Origin: Candidatus Chryseopegocella kryptomonas
GTDB lineage: Bacteria; Bacteroidota; Ignavibacteria; Kryptoniales; Kryptoniaceae
Length of the DNA: 59,862 bases
Reading direction: 5' to 3'
NCBI RefSeq assembly: GCF_001536065.1
Contig: NZ_CZVW01000014.1
Span: 1-59,862 of the forward strand
A program made the translations under genes and the position numbers. Shown one piece after another: positions 1 through 7,885 of the stretch (positions are counted from its first letter, which is position 1; every line of letters begins with the position of its first letter). The notes under the pieces are model-generated. The model was not told where the DNA came from. It saw only the letters and a list, made by a program, of their open reading frames with translations, and did not search any database.

Positions 1-1
1 T

Positions 2-1273
2 GTAACTTATGTTTCACCAACGACTGGAGCAAGGATACCGAATCAGCACAGGTCATACAGAAATTCGGAGGCGGATCCGAACAGAACAGCAGGTTATAAC
101 AATCCGTTCTTCACAATTTATAAGAACCCATCTTTCTTCTACACTGATAGAATTTTTGGAAGTGCTGAGATAAGTTATGATCCATTCAAGTGGTTTGGGA
201 TCACTTATCGTATTGGGGCTGATTATTACACAGACCGCAGGAATCAAGTTTGGCCAGTTCAAGACGCAGCAGTTCCAACAGGAAGAATTATTCGTGATGT
301 AATCTCACAGTTCCAGATTAACACAGATTTGATGTTAAGATTCAAATATCAACTTGGCTCACTCCTTTCAGCATCGGCTTTACTTGGCTTCCATCTTGAT
401 CACGAGCAAACAGATGATACATACATCCAGGGAACAAGATTTATAATCCCAGAAGCACCGGATTACATTTTGAACACACTTGATTATTTACCTAATGAAA
501 GTAAGACGATAGTAAGAACTGGTGCATTTTATGGTGAACTTGGTTTTGATGTTCTTGATCAACTTTACATTCGTTTGAGTGGAAGAAATGAGAGTGCTTC
601 AACCTATGGAACAAGTGTTGATATGACATATTTCTTCCCATCCGCAAGCGTTGCGTGGGAATTTACAAAACTTCCTGTGTTAAGAAATCAAACTTTGCTG
701 AGCTTTGGTAAAGTTCGTGCAGCTGTTGGTGTTGCTGGTGTAAGACCACCAGCTTATGTAACAAAAACATATTATGTCAATGCAAGCTTTGGAAACGGTT
801 GGGGTCCTGTGATAAACGCGATTTACTATGGTGGTGGTGCTGTTCAATCTGCACAATTTGGCAATCCTTATCTTAAACCTGAATTGACAACTGAGACAGA
901 ATTTGGATTTGATCTTAAATTCCTCAACGATAGGTTAGGCATAAGCGCAACAAGATATGTAAATAACACCAAAGATGCTATCCTCAATGTTGCAGTTCCA
1001 CCGTCAAGTGGATATTCAACGAGATGGGCAAATACGGCGAAGATTGAAAATAAAGGAACCGAGTTGCAAATAATTGCTGAATGGCTTAGATTTGGTGGTT
1101 TCTCCTGGACGACAACAATTAACTGGTCGCAAAACAGGAATAAAGTTGTTGAACTTGCACCTGGGATTGAATCAGTTGGGCTTGCTGGTTTCGTTGACCC
1201 AAGCTCAAGAGCTGTTACTGGTTATCAAATGGGTGTGATTTATGGTTCAAGATGGGATAGATGGGATAGATAA
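2..1273 (+). pseudogene. SusC/RagA-type TonB-dependent receptor, C-terminal half (misplaced strand)
   Basis: The frame is open from base 2, so this is a fragment of about 420 residues without a start. It reads as the outer-membrane barrel of a SusC/RagA-like receptor: a HRSYRN...GYNNPFFTIYKNP segment at the start, then alternating aromatic beta-strand patterns (GFDLKFLNDRLGISATRY) typical of this family. The natural N-terminal half lies just downstream on the opposite strand (1240-2574). That half ends at ...DFDNRPY, and this fragment begins with VTYVSPTTG, so the two join in sense and in frame if this piece is flipped. The last residues (WDRWDR) come from a 9-bp repeat at the join and are probably not native. 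SusC proteins import glycans or peptides across the outer membrane with TonB energy; the substrate cannot be told. Confidence 0.85.
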
Positions 1274-2574
1274 GGTCTATTATCAAAATCTGGTGGCGTT
1301 CTATAAGCACCAAGCAAGAGACCACTTATATTTGAACCCTGCTGAACACGATGTGTTGATGTCCTAACATACGCTGCGTTAACCCTGGCGTTTATATTTT
1401 CAGCAAATCTTCTTGAAACATTCGCTCTTATGGAAGTTCTCTTGAAATCGCTGTTTGCAAGGATGATTCCTTGCTCCTCAAGGCGCTCTGCGTTCAAATA
1501 AAAGTTACCCCATTCATCACCACCACTTACTTCAATTGAACCATTCCATGTGATTGGTTTGCGGAAAAGCTCTGTCGCATGGTCATAGGTATCTTTTGAT
1601 CTTTTAACAATTATCCTTGAATATGGATGAGTTGGAATTTGCAGTGAATCCGGTCCACCTGGTCTATCTGCTATTCTATCACCCCAACTGAGAGCGGAGT
1701 TAAATACGAAGTTACCATATTGCCCTTGACCAAATTCCCTTTGCAACGGGAATGGTCTCAAAAGCTCACTTGAATGGATTCTCCCTTTCAAAGATAATCT
1801 AACTTTTCTCTGCGATGAGAATGTACCTGACTTTGTCTTTATAACTATAACACCATTTGCAGCTCTTGCTCCCCAGATAGCAGCTGCTGCTGGTCCCTTC
1901 ATAATTTCAATTGATTCAATATCCTCCGGGTTTATATCAACATTTCTTGAAATCGTTGAAACATTGCCAACGCTTGCTCCAAAAGTTGAGTTCCATATCG
2001 GAACACCATCAACAACTATTAATGGCTCATTTGCCGTTTGAAGTGATCTCGGACCACGAAGGACAATTCTTGTCGCTGCACCTGGATCGCCAACAGTTTC
2101 AATAGTAAATACACCAGGCGCCTTTACAGCAATAGATGAAATAACATTTGTATAACCAGTTCTCAAAACCGTCTCACCAGTAACGCTTGAAACAGAAGTC
2201 CCGAGTTTAGCGCGCTCCTCTTCTGTTCCAATCGCAGTGACAACAATCGGGCTTACTGTTATAAGCCCTGGTGATAATCTGATGTTAACTGTAACTGTGT
2301 CCCCGGGCGTAACCCTTACACTTTGTCTAAATTCTTGATAACCCACATATTTTGCTACCAAAGTGTAATTTCCGGGAACGATGTTTCTTATAATGTAGAA
2401 TCCCGCAGCATCGCTTGCTGCGCCGTAAACAGTGTTAAGTAGGAAGATATTTGCCCCAGGCAATGGCTCCCCTGTTTGGGCATCTGTAATTCTACCTCTT
2501 ATTGCACCAAGCTGTGCAAAAGCAACTGTGCTAACTAAAAGAATAGCAAATAAAACTAACAGAGATTTTTTCAT
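1240..2574 (-). pseudogene. SusC/RagA-type TonB-linked receptor, N-terminal half
   Basis: A signal peptide (MKKSLLVLFAILLVSTVAFA) is followed by a carboxypeptidase-regulatory-like domain (about residues 22-110, GRITDAQTGEPLPGANIF) and the TonB plug (about 120-255, with IESIEIMKGPAAAAIWGARA and NGVIVIKTKSG), both diagnostic for SusC/RagA receptors. The barrel starts but breaks after GAYRTPPDFDNRPY. The last dozen codons (LSHLSHLEP) are read from the inverted neighbour. A full family member has about 950-1050 residues; this one stops at 444. The start has a good GGAGG ribosome site at about 2582-2586, and two promoter-like elements lie upstream (2732-2820). Family role: TonB-dependent uptake at the outer membrane, usually paired with a SusD lipoprotein, which is not in the window. 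Confidence 0.9.
1251..1270. repeat. 9-bp tandem repeat at the strand-switch join
   Basis: The unit GATGGGATA occurs twice in succession exactly where the plus-strand receptor fragment meets the minus-strand fragment. Coding sense of the minus fragment is lost at about 1269. The repeat may be the microhomology used in the join or a by-product of it. Confidence 0.6.
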
Positions 2575-2673
2575 AGCTTAACCTCCGTATGAGTTTTAAA
2601 AAGATGTTTAACTAAGAAGACGCCAATTTTATTGAAATGAATCAAAGGCAGGAATTAGCAATTTTACGATTCA

Positions 2674-2767
2674 GCGCACCTCCTGATTTTTGTTTTACTT
2701 AACTTTTCCTTTTTCGGCAGGTGCTTTCTGAAATAATTTTTTTCTTTCAATCTATGTCAAGGTGCGC
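2674..2767 (-). promoter_or_regulatory. SusC leader with alternative pairing elements
   Basis: The transcript contains GCGCACCT (2760-2767), then GCACCT (2719-2724), then AGGAGGTGCGC (2674-2684). The last can pair with either of the first two (8 or 6 bp) and contains a Shine-Dalgarno-like AGGAGGT with no obvious open reading frame after it. This could be a structural switch in the leader, but no known riboswitch family is recognised and no folding was run. Confidence 0.3.
2732..2760 (-). promoter_or_regulatory. Possible second promoter P2 of the SusC gene
   Basis: On the minus strand TTGACA (2755-2760) and ATTATT (2732-2737) are spaced by 17 nt. A transcript from here would lack the first GCGCACCT element (2760-2767) that can pair with the leader at 2674-2681. 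Confidence 0.4.
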
Positions 2768-2791
2768 CTTTAATAAAGCGTTTTCAGAAGG

Positions 2792-2820
2792 AATATAATA
2801 AAAATTTTTTAACTTGTCAA
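2792..2820 (-). promoter_or_regulatory. Sigma70-type promoter P1 of the SusC gene
   Basis: On the minus strand TTGACA (2815-2820) and TATATT (2792-2797) are separated by exactly 17 nt. It lies just downstream of tRNA-Glu and would give a leader of roughly 210 nt before the receptor start at 2574. Confidence 0.65.
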
Positions 2821-2827
2821 GAGCTAG

Positions 2828-2901
2828 TAGCGCGTGCGGGATTCGAACCCGCGATCTCCGCCTTGAGAGGGCGGTGTCCTAGACCACTAGACGAACGCGC
2901 C
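2828..2901 (-). tRNA. tRNA-Glu (anticodon CTC)
   Basis: The cloverleaf can be drawn on the minus strand: acceptor GGCGCGT/ACGCGCT, anticodon stem CCGCC/GGCGG around loop CTCTCAA with anticodon CTC, and T-arm GCGGGTTCGAATCCCGC. CCA is not encoded. It reads GAG. It lies 15 nt after tRNA-Gly and is probably co-transcribed with it. Confidence 0.95.
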
Positions 2902-2916
2902 ATAAAATTTTTAAAG

Positions 2917-2989
2917 AGCGCGAGACGGGACTCGAACCCGCGACACCCAGCTTGGGAAGCTGGTGTTCTACCAACTGAACTACTCGCGC
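2917..2989 (-). tRNA. tRNA-Gly (anticodon CCC)
   Basis: On the minus strand the acceptor GCGCGAG pairs with CTCGCGC. The anticodon stem CCAGC/GCTGG encloses TTCCCAA, giving anticodon CCC, and the T-arm carries GGTTCGAGTCC. CCA is not encoded. It reads the GGG codon. A canonical promoter lies 20 nt upstream (3009-3037). Confidence 0.95.
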
Positions 2990-3008
2990 TCTTTATGTTT
3001 GCAATTAT

Positions 3009-3037
3009 AATATAATTTCCCAAACTAAAAAAGTCAA
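3009..3037 (-). promoter_or_regulatory. Promoter of the tRNA-Gly/tRNA-Glu pair
   Basis: On the minus strand TTGACT (3032-3037) and TATATT (3009-3014) are spaced by 17 nt, close upstream of tRNA-Gly. This shows that the organism uses a canonical -35/-10 promoter here rather than the Bacteroidales TTTG/TAnnTTTG type. Confidence 0.7.
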
Positions 3038-3042
3038 ATTTT

Positions 3043-3654
3043 TTAATTCTCCGCATACTTAACAGAGCAACCGTATGGCTTTGTCACAGAAACGCTAACT
3101 GGTTTCCCACTTAAAATTTCATTCAAAACATTTCTAACATAATTTACTTTTTCCTTCTTTTCGCCTCTCGGATCATCATCAATTGCTCCACTGTAAAGAA
3201 GTTTTCCATCTTTGCCGATTACAAACATATGTGGTGTCGTCTTCGCATCAAACATTTTACCAACTTTTCCATCTGGATCCATCAAATATGCAGTATACAC
3301 AGCACCCCATTCTTCGTAAATTTTCTTCAACTCTGCTGGCTCCCTATAATCACGATGTTTCGGATTTGTTGAATTAACAAGCAACCAAACAACGCCTTTC
3401 TCTGTAAATTCCTTCTGAACCGTCGTCATTATCTTCTCTCTATAAACACGCTGAACAAATGGACAGTTCGGATTTGTCCACTCAAGAACAACAATTTTAC
3501 CCTTAAAATCAGACAACTTAACAACTTTCCCATTCAAATCATTTAAACTAAAATCTGGAACAACGCTTCCAACTTCAACTTTTTTATCTTCCCCAGAGAA
3601 AATTGCCATCGCCAAAATTAAAGCCCCAACTCCAATTGCTTGAATCAAATTCAT
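3043..3654 (-). CDS. Thioredoxin-fold redoxin (AhpC/TSA-like), exported
   Basis: A 203-residue protein with an N-terminal hydrophobic segment (residues about 5-20) and a redoxin domain (VPDFSLNDLNGKVVKLSDF, then VVLEWTNPNCPFV, then TTPHMFVIGKDGKLLYSG). The active site is NPNCPF with a single Cys64, not CxxC. A second conserved cysteine sits in the C-terminal PYGCSVKY motif (about residue 196). This arrangement is common in uncharacterised 'thioredoxin family' proteins of Bacteroidota-like bacteria, which are thought to act as periplasmic thiol peroxidases or reductases. It is followed by the tRNA pair and preceded, 10 nt away, by a DsbD-alpha-like protein, so the two may form an envelope redox pair. 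Confidence 0.85.
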   Translation of the reverse strand: MNLIQAIGVGALILAMAIFSGEDKKVEVGSVVPDFSLNDLNGKVVKLSDFKGKIVVLEWTNPNCPFVQRVYREKIMTTVQKEFTEKGVVWLLVNSTNPKHRDYREPAELKKIYEEWGAVYTAYLMDPDGKVGKMFDAKTTPHMFVIGKDGKLLYSGAIDDDPRGEKKEKVNYVRNVLNEILSGKPVSVSVTKPYGCSVKYAEN

Positions 3655-3663
3655 TTCACCACC

Positions 3664-4461
3664 TCATTTTGTTTTTGTTAAGTTTAAATTGATTTCATAA
3701 CCTTCGTTATTTACGACGATAATACCACTCAAAAAGTTCATCGTCTCATTTGAACTTGTTGAACTAGCCATTAACTCAATTACACCATCTTTGACCTTTA
3801 CACTTCTTAAATCAATGATAAATTTATCGGAAACATCCGGATAAAAATCAACTACTTTTTTTGCATCCTTGCCCGAAAGTTGAATCTTGACATAATTCAC
3901 GCTCCCCTTCTTCTCAACTTTAAAATCTTTAACCCTAAGTCCTGACTCCTCAAATTTTTTCGGCAAAAAAGATTTGTATTTCTCAATCTCAGATTTTTCA
4001 GATTTGCTTGATGGTTTGATTTTATATTCAACTGTCGCTTTGCCCGGAACACAACTTTCACTGCAAACGAGCCAGCTCAAATCAACTTTTATCAAGTCTA
4101 ATTTTTTAACATCAACTTTTGAAACAAATTGAATTGGAATTAACAAAATCACTTCATCGTAATATCCATACGAAATAATATCACTGTGGACGATCTTCCG
4201 TGGCAATGGAAATTGAACATCACCAGCTTTTAGATAATTCGGCAGTGTTAATTTAATTTCAGGTGGAAGCCCAGCATCTCCGGGATTTCGCCAGTAAATA
4301 TACCAGCCCTTATCAATTGAAAATTTTACACCAAGAAAAAATTTATCGGATTTACCATCCCAATTGGACAAAACATTAATCTTGACATATTTTTGCCCTT
4401 GCGAAAAAATAAAACCAGAAAACAAAATCACCATCGCTATCTCAAACGCCAAGTTCCTCAT
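3664..4461 (-). CDS. DsbD N-terminal (alpha) domain-like protein, stand-alone
   Basis: After a signal peptide (about residues 1-21), residues 25-145 match the DsbD alpha domain: GWYIYWRNPGDAGLPP and the redox pair CSESC (Cys133 and Cys137 from this start). In classical DsbD this domain hands electrons to periplasmic partners and is fused to an eight-helix membrane domain and a thioredoxin domain. Here it is alone, about 265 residues, with a weak C-terminal half (150-265) of unclear function. The start chosen is the ATG at 4461, because the upstream extension needs a TTG inside the ligase gene; it overlaps that gene by 20 nt. The next gene is a redoxin, so transfer between the two is a reasonable guess. 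Confidence 0.8.
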   Translation of the reverse strand: MRNLAFEIAMVILFSGFIFSQGQKYVKINVLSNWDGKSDKFFLGVKFSIDKGWYIYWRNPGDAGLPPEIKLTLPNYLKAGDVQFPLPRKIVHSDIISYGYYDEVILLIPIQFVSKVDVKKLDLIKVDLSWLVCSESCVPGKATVEYKIKPSSKSEKSEIEKYKSFLPKKFEESGLRVKDFKVEKKGSVNYVKIQLSGKDAKKVVDFYPDVSDKFIIDLRSVKVKDGVIELMASSTSSNETMNFLSGIIVVNNEGYEINLNLTKTK

Positions 4462-6262
4462 ACATTTTCTCAATTAGTTCTTTATACTTTTGCTCAACAA
4501 CTTTCCTCTTAACTTTTAATGTTGGTGTCAATTCTCCATCTTCAATCGTAAATGGTTTTTCAAGCAAACGGAAATTCCTTATATGCTCGTGTTGTGCAAG
4601 CTCTTTGTTAACTTTTTTAATCTCTCTTTCAAACAATCTATAAATTTCATCCCTGTGCAATAACTCTTTTTCATCCTGAAACTGAATTCCCTGTTGCTTT
4701 GCGTAATCATTTATTGCTTCAAAATCAGGAACAATTAAAGCTGTCAAAAATGGCTTACCTTCACCAATTACAACTGCTTGATCAATGTAATTTGATTGAA
4801 CGAGCAAACTTTCAATAGGTTGAGGGGCAATGTTCTTACCACCGGAGCTGACAAAGATATGTTTTTTCCTATCTGTGATAACAAGAAAGCCATCTTCATC
4901 AAAGTAGCCAATATCGCCCGTGTGAAACCATCCATCCTTGTCAATTGCTTCAGCGGTTGCTTCAGGATTGTTGTAATAACCGAGCATAACATTTGGTCCA
5001 CGTGCGAGAATTTCCCCATCTTCTGCAATTTTTATCTCAACCCCGGGAATTGGTTTCCCAACCGTCCCAAATTTATAATCATCAAGCCGATTAACAGTCA
5101 AAACAGGCGATGTTTCCGTCAAACCATATCCTTCAATTATCTTAATTCCAAGAGCTTCAAAAAATTCACCAAGTTCCTTTGCAAGAGCAGCTCCACCAGA
5201 AACGAAAAATTTTATCCTTCCTCCTGTCCTCTCTTTTAACTTTGAGAAGACAAGTTTATCCGCAAGCGCATATTGAGCTTTAAGCCACGCCGGGACATTC
5301 CCTTTTTTGCTTGCTTGAACATATTTCTTCCCAACATCAAGAGCCCAATAAAAAATTTTCTTTCTCAATGCAGGTCCTGATTCAACTCCTTTTATTATCC
5401 TGTTGTAAAGTCGCTCAAACAATCTGGGAACGCTTGTCATAACAGTTGGTTTAACCTCAAGAAGATTTTGTGCGATTGTATCAATGCTTTCCGCAAGTGC
5501 AACAATCCCACCGCAGGCAAACGCTGCATAAAACCCCGCCATCCTTTCAAATGAATGTGAAAACGGTAGATATGATAAAAATGTATCCTCAGGCGTCATC
5601 GGAACAACTTGCGTTGCACTTAAAATGTTTGAAACAAGATTTTTATGTGTTAAAACGACTCCCTTCGGCTCGCCCGTTGTCCCAGATGTGTAAATTATCG
5701 TTAAAATATCTTCCGGCTTAATTTCACGAATCATGTTTATCCAATAATCTGGATTTTTCTCCCTAAAATCTCGCCCAAGCTCCATAAGTTCTTTTAAACT
5801 TAAAAGATACTCCGGCGCAGTTATTCCTTTCTCTGTGAAAATTATAACTTTGTCAAGCGATTTAACATTGTCATAAATTTTTTCAACTTTTGAAAGTTGA
5901 ACTTGATTTGAAACAAAAGTTGCTTTTACACCCGCATTGTTAAAAATATACTCAATTTGTTTTGCAGTTAAAGTCGGATAAACCGGGACATCTATTATTC
6001 CCGTTGTTGTCATCGCAAAATCAACAATTATCCATTCAATTCTATTTTCCGAGATTATTCCAACTTTATCTCCCTTTTTCAATCCAAGCGCAGCAAGTCC
6101 GCACGCTGTAAGTTCAACCATTTCTCTTAGTTCCTTATAAGAAAGTGGCTTATAAACGCCAGCAACTTTGTAAAGATAAGCTGGTTTTTCAGAATCAATA
6201 AAATGCCTTGTGATGACATCAAACATTTCGGCAATTGTTGAAAATGGCTTCACAACTGGCAT
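4442..6262 (-). CDS. Long-chain fatty acid-CoA ligase (AMP-forming)
   Basis: A 606-residue member of the ANL adenylate-forming superfamily. The P-loop YTSGTTGEPKG is at residues 191-201, EGYGLTETSP is in the middle, and GWFHTGDIGYFDEDGFLVITDRKKHIFVSSGGKNIAP gives the A5/A8 motifs and hinge. Length and motifs fit the FadD15/long-chain acyl-CoA synthetase group, which activates fatty acids with ATP and CoA at the cytoplasmic face of the membrane. It starts a minus-strand run with dsbD-alpha and the redoxin and lies 25 nt after acpS, suggesting a lipid-related operon. Chain-length preference cannot be told. Confidence 0.93.
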   Translation of the reverse strand: MPVVKPFSTIAEMFDVITRHFIDSEKPAYLYKVAGVYKPLSYKELREMVELTACGLAALGLKKGDKVGIISENRIEWIIVDFAMTTTGIIDVPVYPTLTAKQIEYIFNNAGVKATFVSNQVQLSKVEKIYDNVKSLDKVIIFTEKGITAPEYLLSLKELMELGRDFREKNPDYWINMIREIKPEDILTIIYTSGTTGEPKGVVLTHKNLVSNILSATQVVPMTPEDTFLSYLPFSHSFERMAGFYAAFACGGIVALAESIDTIAQNLLEVKPTVMTSVPRLFERLYNRIIKGVESGPALRKKIFYWALDVGKKYVQASKKGNVPAWLKAQYALADKLVFSKLKERTGGRIKFFVSGGAALAKELGEFFEALGIKIIEGYGLTETSPVLTVNRLDDYKFGTVGKPIPGVEIKIAEDGEILARGPNVMLGYYNNPEATAEAIDKDGWFHTGDIGYFDEDGFLVITDRKKHIFVSSGGKNIAPQPIESLLVQSNYIDQAVVIGEGKPFLTALIVPDFEAINDYAKQQGIQFQDEKELLHRDEIYRLFEREIKKVNKELAQHEHIRNFRLLEKPFTIEDGELTPTLKVKRKVVEQKYKELIEKMYEELGV

Positions 6263-6286
6263 AGTTTAGATCCTTTTTGGTTTAGA

Positions 6287-6658
6287 TTAATTCTTTTCAA
6301 CAAGAGCAAAAGAGACAGCGTAATTTAAAGAATGTGAAATTGAGATATGGAAAAAACAAGATTTGAACTGTTCTTTAAGCTGATTATAAAGGACAACAAC
6401 TGGCTTCCCATTTTCATCATTTAAAATCTCAACATCTTTCCATCTGAAAATTCCACTCCATCCGGTTGAGATTGCTTTGCTTATTGCTTCTTTTGCTGCA
6501 AATCTTCCGGCAAGGTGCTGATGGAAGTTTTTCTTTGAAAGGCAATAATCTATTTCACGCTGTGTGAAAATCTTTTGCAAAAAATGTTCCCCCCATTTCT
6601 CTGTTAAGTTCTTAAATCTTTCAATTTCAACTATATCAACTCCAACTCCAATTATCAT
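6287..6658 (-). CDS. acpS: Holo-[acyl-carrier-protein] synthase
   Basis: AcpS transfers 4'-phosphopantetheine from CoA to a serine of acyl carrier protein. The protein begins MIIGVGVDIVEIERF with Asp8, and has GRFAAKEAISKA with Glu57, the two Mg-binding residues of the family. Its 123 residues are the usual length. The ATG at 6658 overlaps the stop of the HAD gene as ATGA, which decides the start against a TTG two codons earlier. The downstream acyl-CoA ligase fits a lipid context. Confidence 0.95.
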   Translation of the reverse strand: MIIGVGVDIVEIERFKNLTEKWGEHFLQKIFTQREIDYCLSKKNFHQHLAGRFAAKEAISKAISTGWSGIFRWKDVEILNDENGKPVVVLYNQLKEQFKSCFFHISISHSLNYAVSFALVEKN

Positions 6659-7341
6659 AGCCAACCATTTTCTTTTTTGATTATGTCAATGAGTTCAATA
6701 ATATCGTTCAACTCATAATCTGCCTCTGGATTTTGCGTGTTAAATGTGTCTCCATATCTTGCAAAAGCGGTCTTCATTCCAACTTTTTTCGCCCCGACGA
6801 CATCTCTTTCAGCCCAATCTCCAACCATTATCGCCTCGTGTGGTTCAACTCCAAGAAGTTCAAGCGCCTTCAAAAATGGAACCGGGCTCGGTTTCCTTTC
6901 CCCTGTATCATCAAAAGTTATAACATGGTCAAAGATGTGGTGAAAATTTAAATAACACAATCTCAACCATGCCTCACGAGCTGGGGCATCCGAAATGACG
7001 GCAAGTTTCAAACCCATTTTAAGAAGCGTCGTCAATGTCATATAAACATGTGGATACGGGACAAGAGCAGCTTCACGAGCACGCCTGTATGCGACAACCC
7101 CTGCGGAAAGAATTTTATAATCAATCCTTCCGTAAATTTCCTTCAAAAGGTCATCAAAAACCTGCTGATACTCAATCCCCTTTTCAGCGTAAATTCTATC
7201 AATCCTCTGCTTCGCCTCTTCATAAGAAATTTTCAAACCCGCATCAATCATCGCACTTATTGCTGCATCAATCGCCTGTCTTTTCATCGTCATAAAATCA
7301 ACAAGCGTATTATCAAGGTCAAATATAACCGCTTTTATCAT
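6655..7341 (-). CDS. HAD-family hydrolase
   Basis: The protein opens with MIKAVIFDLDNTLVDF (motif I, nucleophile Asp8 and Asp10). It has AVISDAP (motif II), a conserved Lys in ERKPSPVPF, and IMVGDWAERDVVGAKKVG (motif IV). The cap region (about 20-95) is helical, as in subclass I phosphatases of the Gph/pyrophosphatase type. About 228 residues. The true start is ATG 7341. A longer open frame reaches upstream but runs through the duplicated aroQ end and has no merit. The substrate is unknown. It overlaps acpS by 4 nt, and before the HicAB insertion its start probably overlapped the stop of aroQ. Confidence 0.88.
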   Translation of the reverse strand: MIKAVIFDLDNTLVDFMTMKRQAIDAAISAMIDAGLKISYEEAKQRIDRIYAEKGIEYQQVFDDLLKEIYGRIDYKILSAGVVAYRRAREAALVPYPHVYMTLTTLLKMGLKLAVISDAPAREAWLRLCYLNFHHIFDHVITFDDTGERKPSPVPFLKALELLGVEPHEAIMVGDWAERDVVGAKKVGMKTAFARYGDTFNTQNPEADYELNDIIELIDIIKKENGWL

Positions 7342-7354
7342 TTTCCTATCTGGG

Positions 7355-7411
7355 TTGATTTGATAATTGCTTCTACACCCAAAATATAACTCAAATATCC
7401 AAAACCTGCAA
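7355..7411. repeat. 57-bp direct repeat, outer copy (relic of the aroQ 3' end)
   Basis: Matches 7894-7950 with one difference (T7364 versus C7903). Read on the minus strand in the aroQ frame it encodes the same AGFGYLSYILGVEA stretch, continues as IIKSTQIGK and stops at a TGA overlapping the ATG of the HAD gene. It therefore looks like the original aroQ end. It lies immediately downstream of hicA, preceded by an 11-bp GATTTGACAAT (7413-7423) that also occurs inside the inner copy (7896-7906). Confidence 0.9.
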
Positions 7412-7422
7412 CGATTTGACAA

Positions 7423-7668
7423 TCAAAATAAATTCTTCAAAAGCTCATCCTTGGGAATCTTTAAGTAGTTTGCAACTTCATTCAAAATTGAATTTAAAGT
7501 CCCAATTTTTAACGACTTATGGTCTGGTATCGTAATTTTGTGCTCGTTTGAATGATATCTTGAAACTAATCTAATATGGCTTCCTGTCTCTCTTGTTATT
7601 TTATATCCATACTTGCTTAAAAGCCTGGCAAGTTGCCTTCCGGATACATCTCTCGGGATTTTGCTCAT
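7423..7668 (-). CDS. hicA: HicA-family toxin (mRNA interferase)
   Basis: An 81-residue basic protein beginning SKIPRDVSGRQLARLLSKYGYKITRETGSHIRL. The GSH with a conserved histidine and the following KITIPDHKSLKIGTLNSIL are typical of the HicA/YcfA dsRBD-like fold (PF07927), which cuts mRNA and tmRNA. The start overlaps the end of hicB by 4 nt, so the antitoxin gene comes first in the transcript. The stop lies at the edge of the 57-bp repeat. The pair sits alone between aroQ and the HAD gene, an accessory cassette inside a housekeeping operon. Confidence 0.88.
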   Translation of the reverse strand: MSKIPRDVSGRQLARLLSKYGYKITRETGSHIRLVSRYHSNEHKITIPDHKSLKIGTLNSILNEVANYLKIPKDELLKNLF

Positions 7669-7880
7669 AGATGCAAAATCTCATCTTTAACGATATGCAA
7701 TCTAACAATCTTTGGTATCTCTTCTTCATCGTCAAAATGGCATCTTATCGCATCTTTAATTTTTTCCTTCAACTCTTCAATTGTGTCTGCTTCTGTGAAG
7801 ATAGGATAATCAAACGCTCTTGCTGTATATCCACCCTCAATATCTTCCTCAACGATGAAAATTATTTCAGCAGATCTCAT
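7665..7880 (-). CDS. hicB: HicB-like antitoxin, short form
   Basis: A 71-residue acidic protein with the HicB partial RNase-H-like fold: IIFIVEEDIEGGYTARAFDY, then FTEADTIEELKEKIKDAIRCHF. It has no C-terminal ribbon-helix-helix or HTH, so DNA-binding autoregulation is not evident. Members of this short type are often misannotated as 'oxoisovalerate dehydrogenase subunit beta' in databases. Its expected role is to bind and block HicA. It starts 5 nt after the aroQ stop with no clear ribosome site, so it is probably translated by coupling to aroQ. Confidence 0.82.
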   Translation of the reverse strand: MRSAEIIFIVEEDIEGGYTARAFDYPIFTEADTIEELKEKIKDAIRCHFDDEEEIPKIVRLHIVKDEILHL

Positions 7881-7885
7881 AAATT

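Noticed and set aside
1-2574. SusC shufflon (phase-variable inversion of receptor ends as in Bacteroides)
   Set aside because: No recombinase gene, no paired inverted repeats and no second N- or C-terminal module is visible. The break coincides with the window start, which fits a chimera better.
7342-7422. 27-residue N-terminal extension of the HAD protein
   Set aside because: It reads through the duplicated aroQ end in another frame. The ATG at 7341 directly before the IFDLDNT motif is the proper start.
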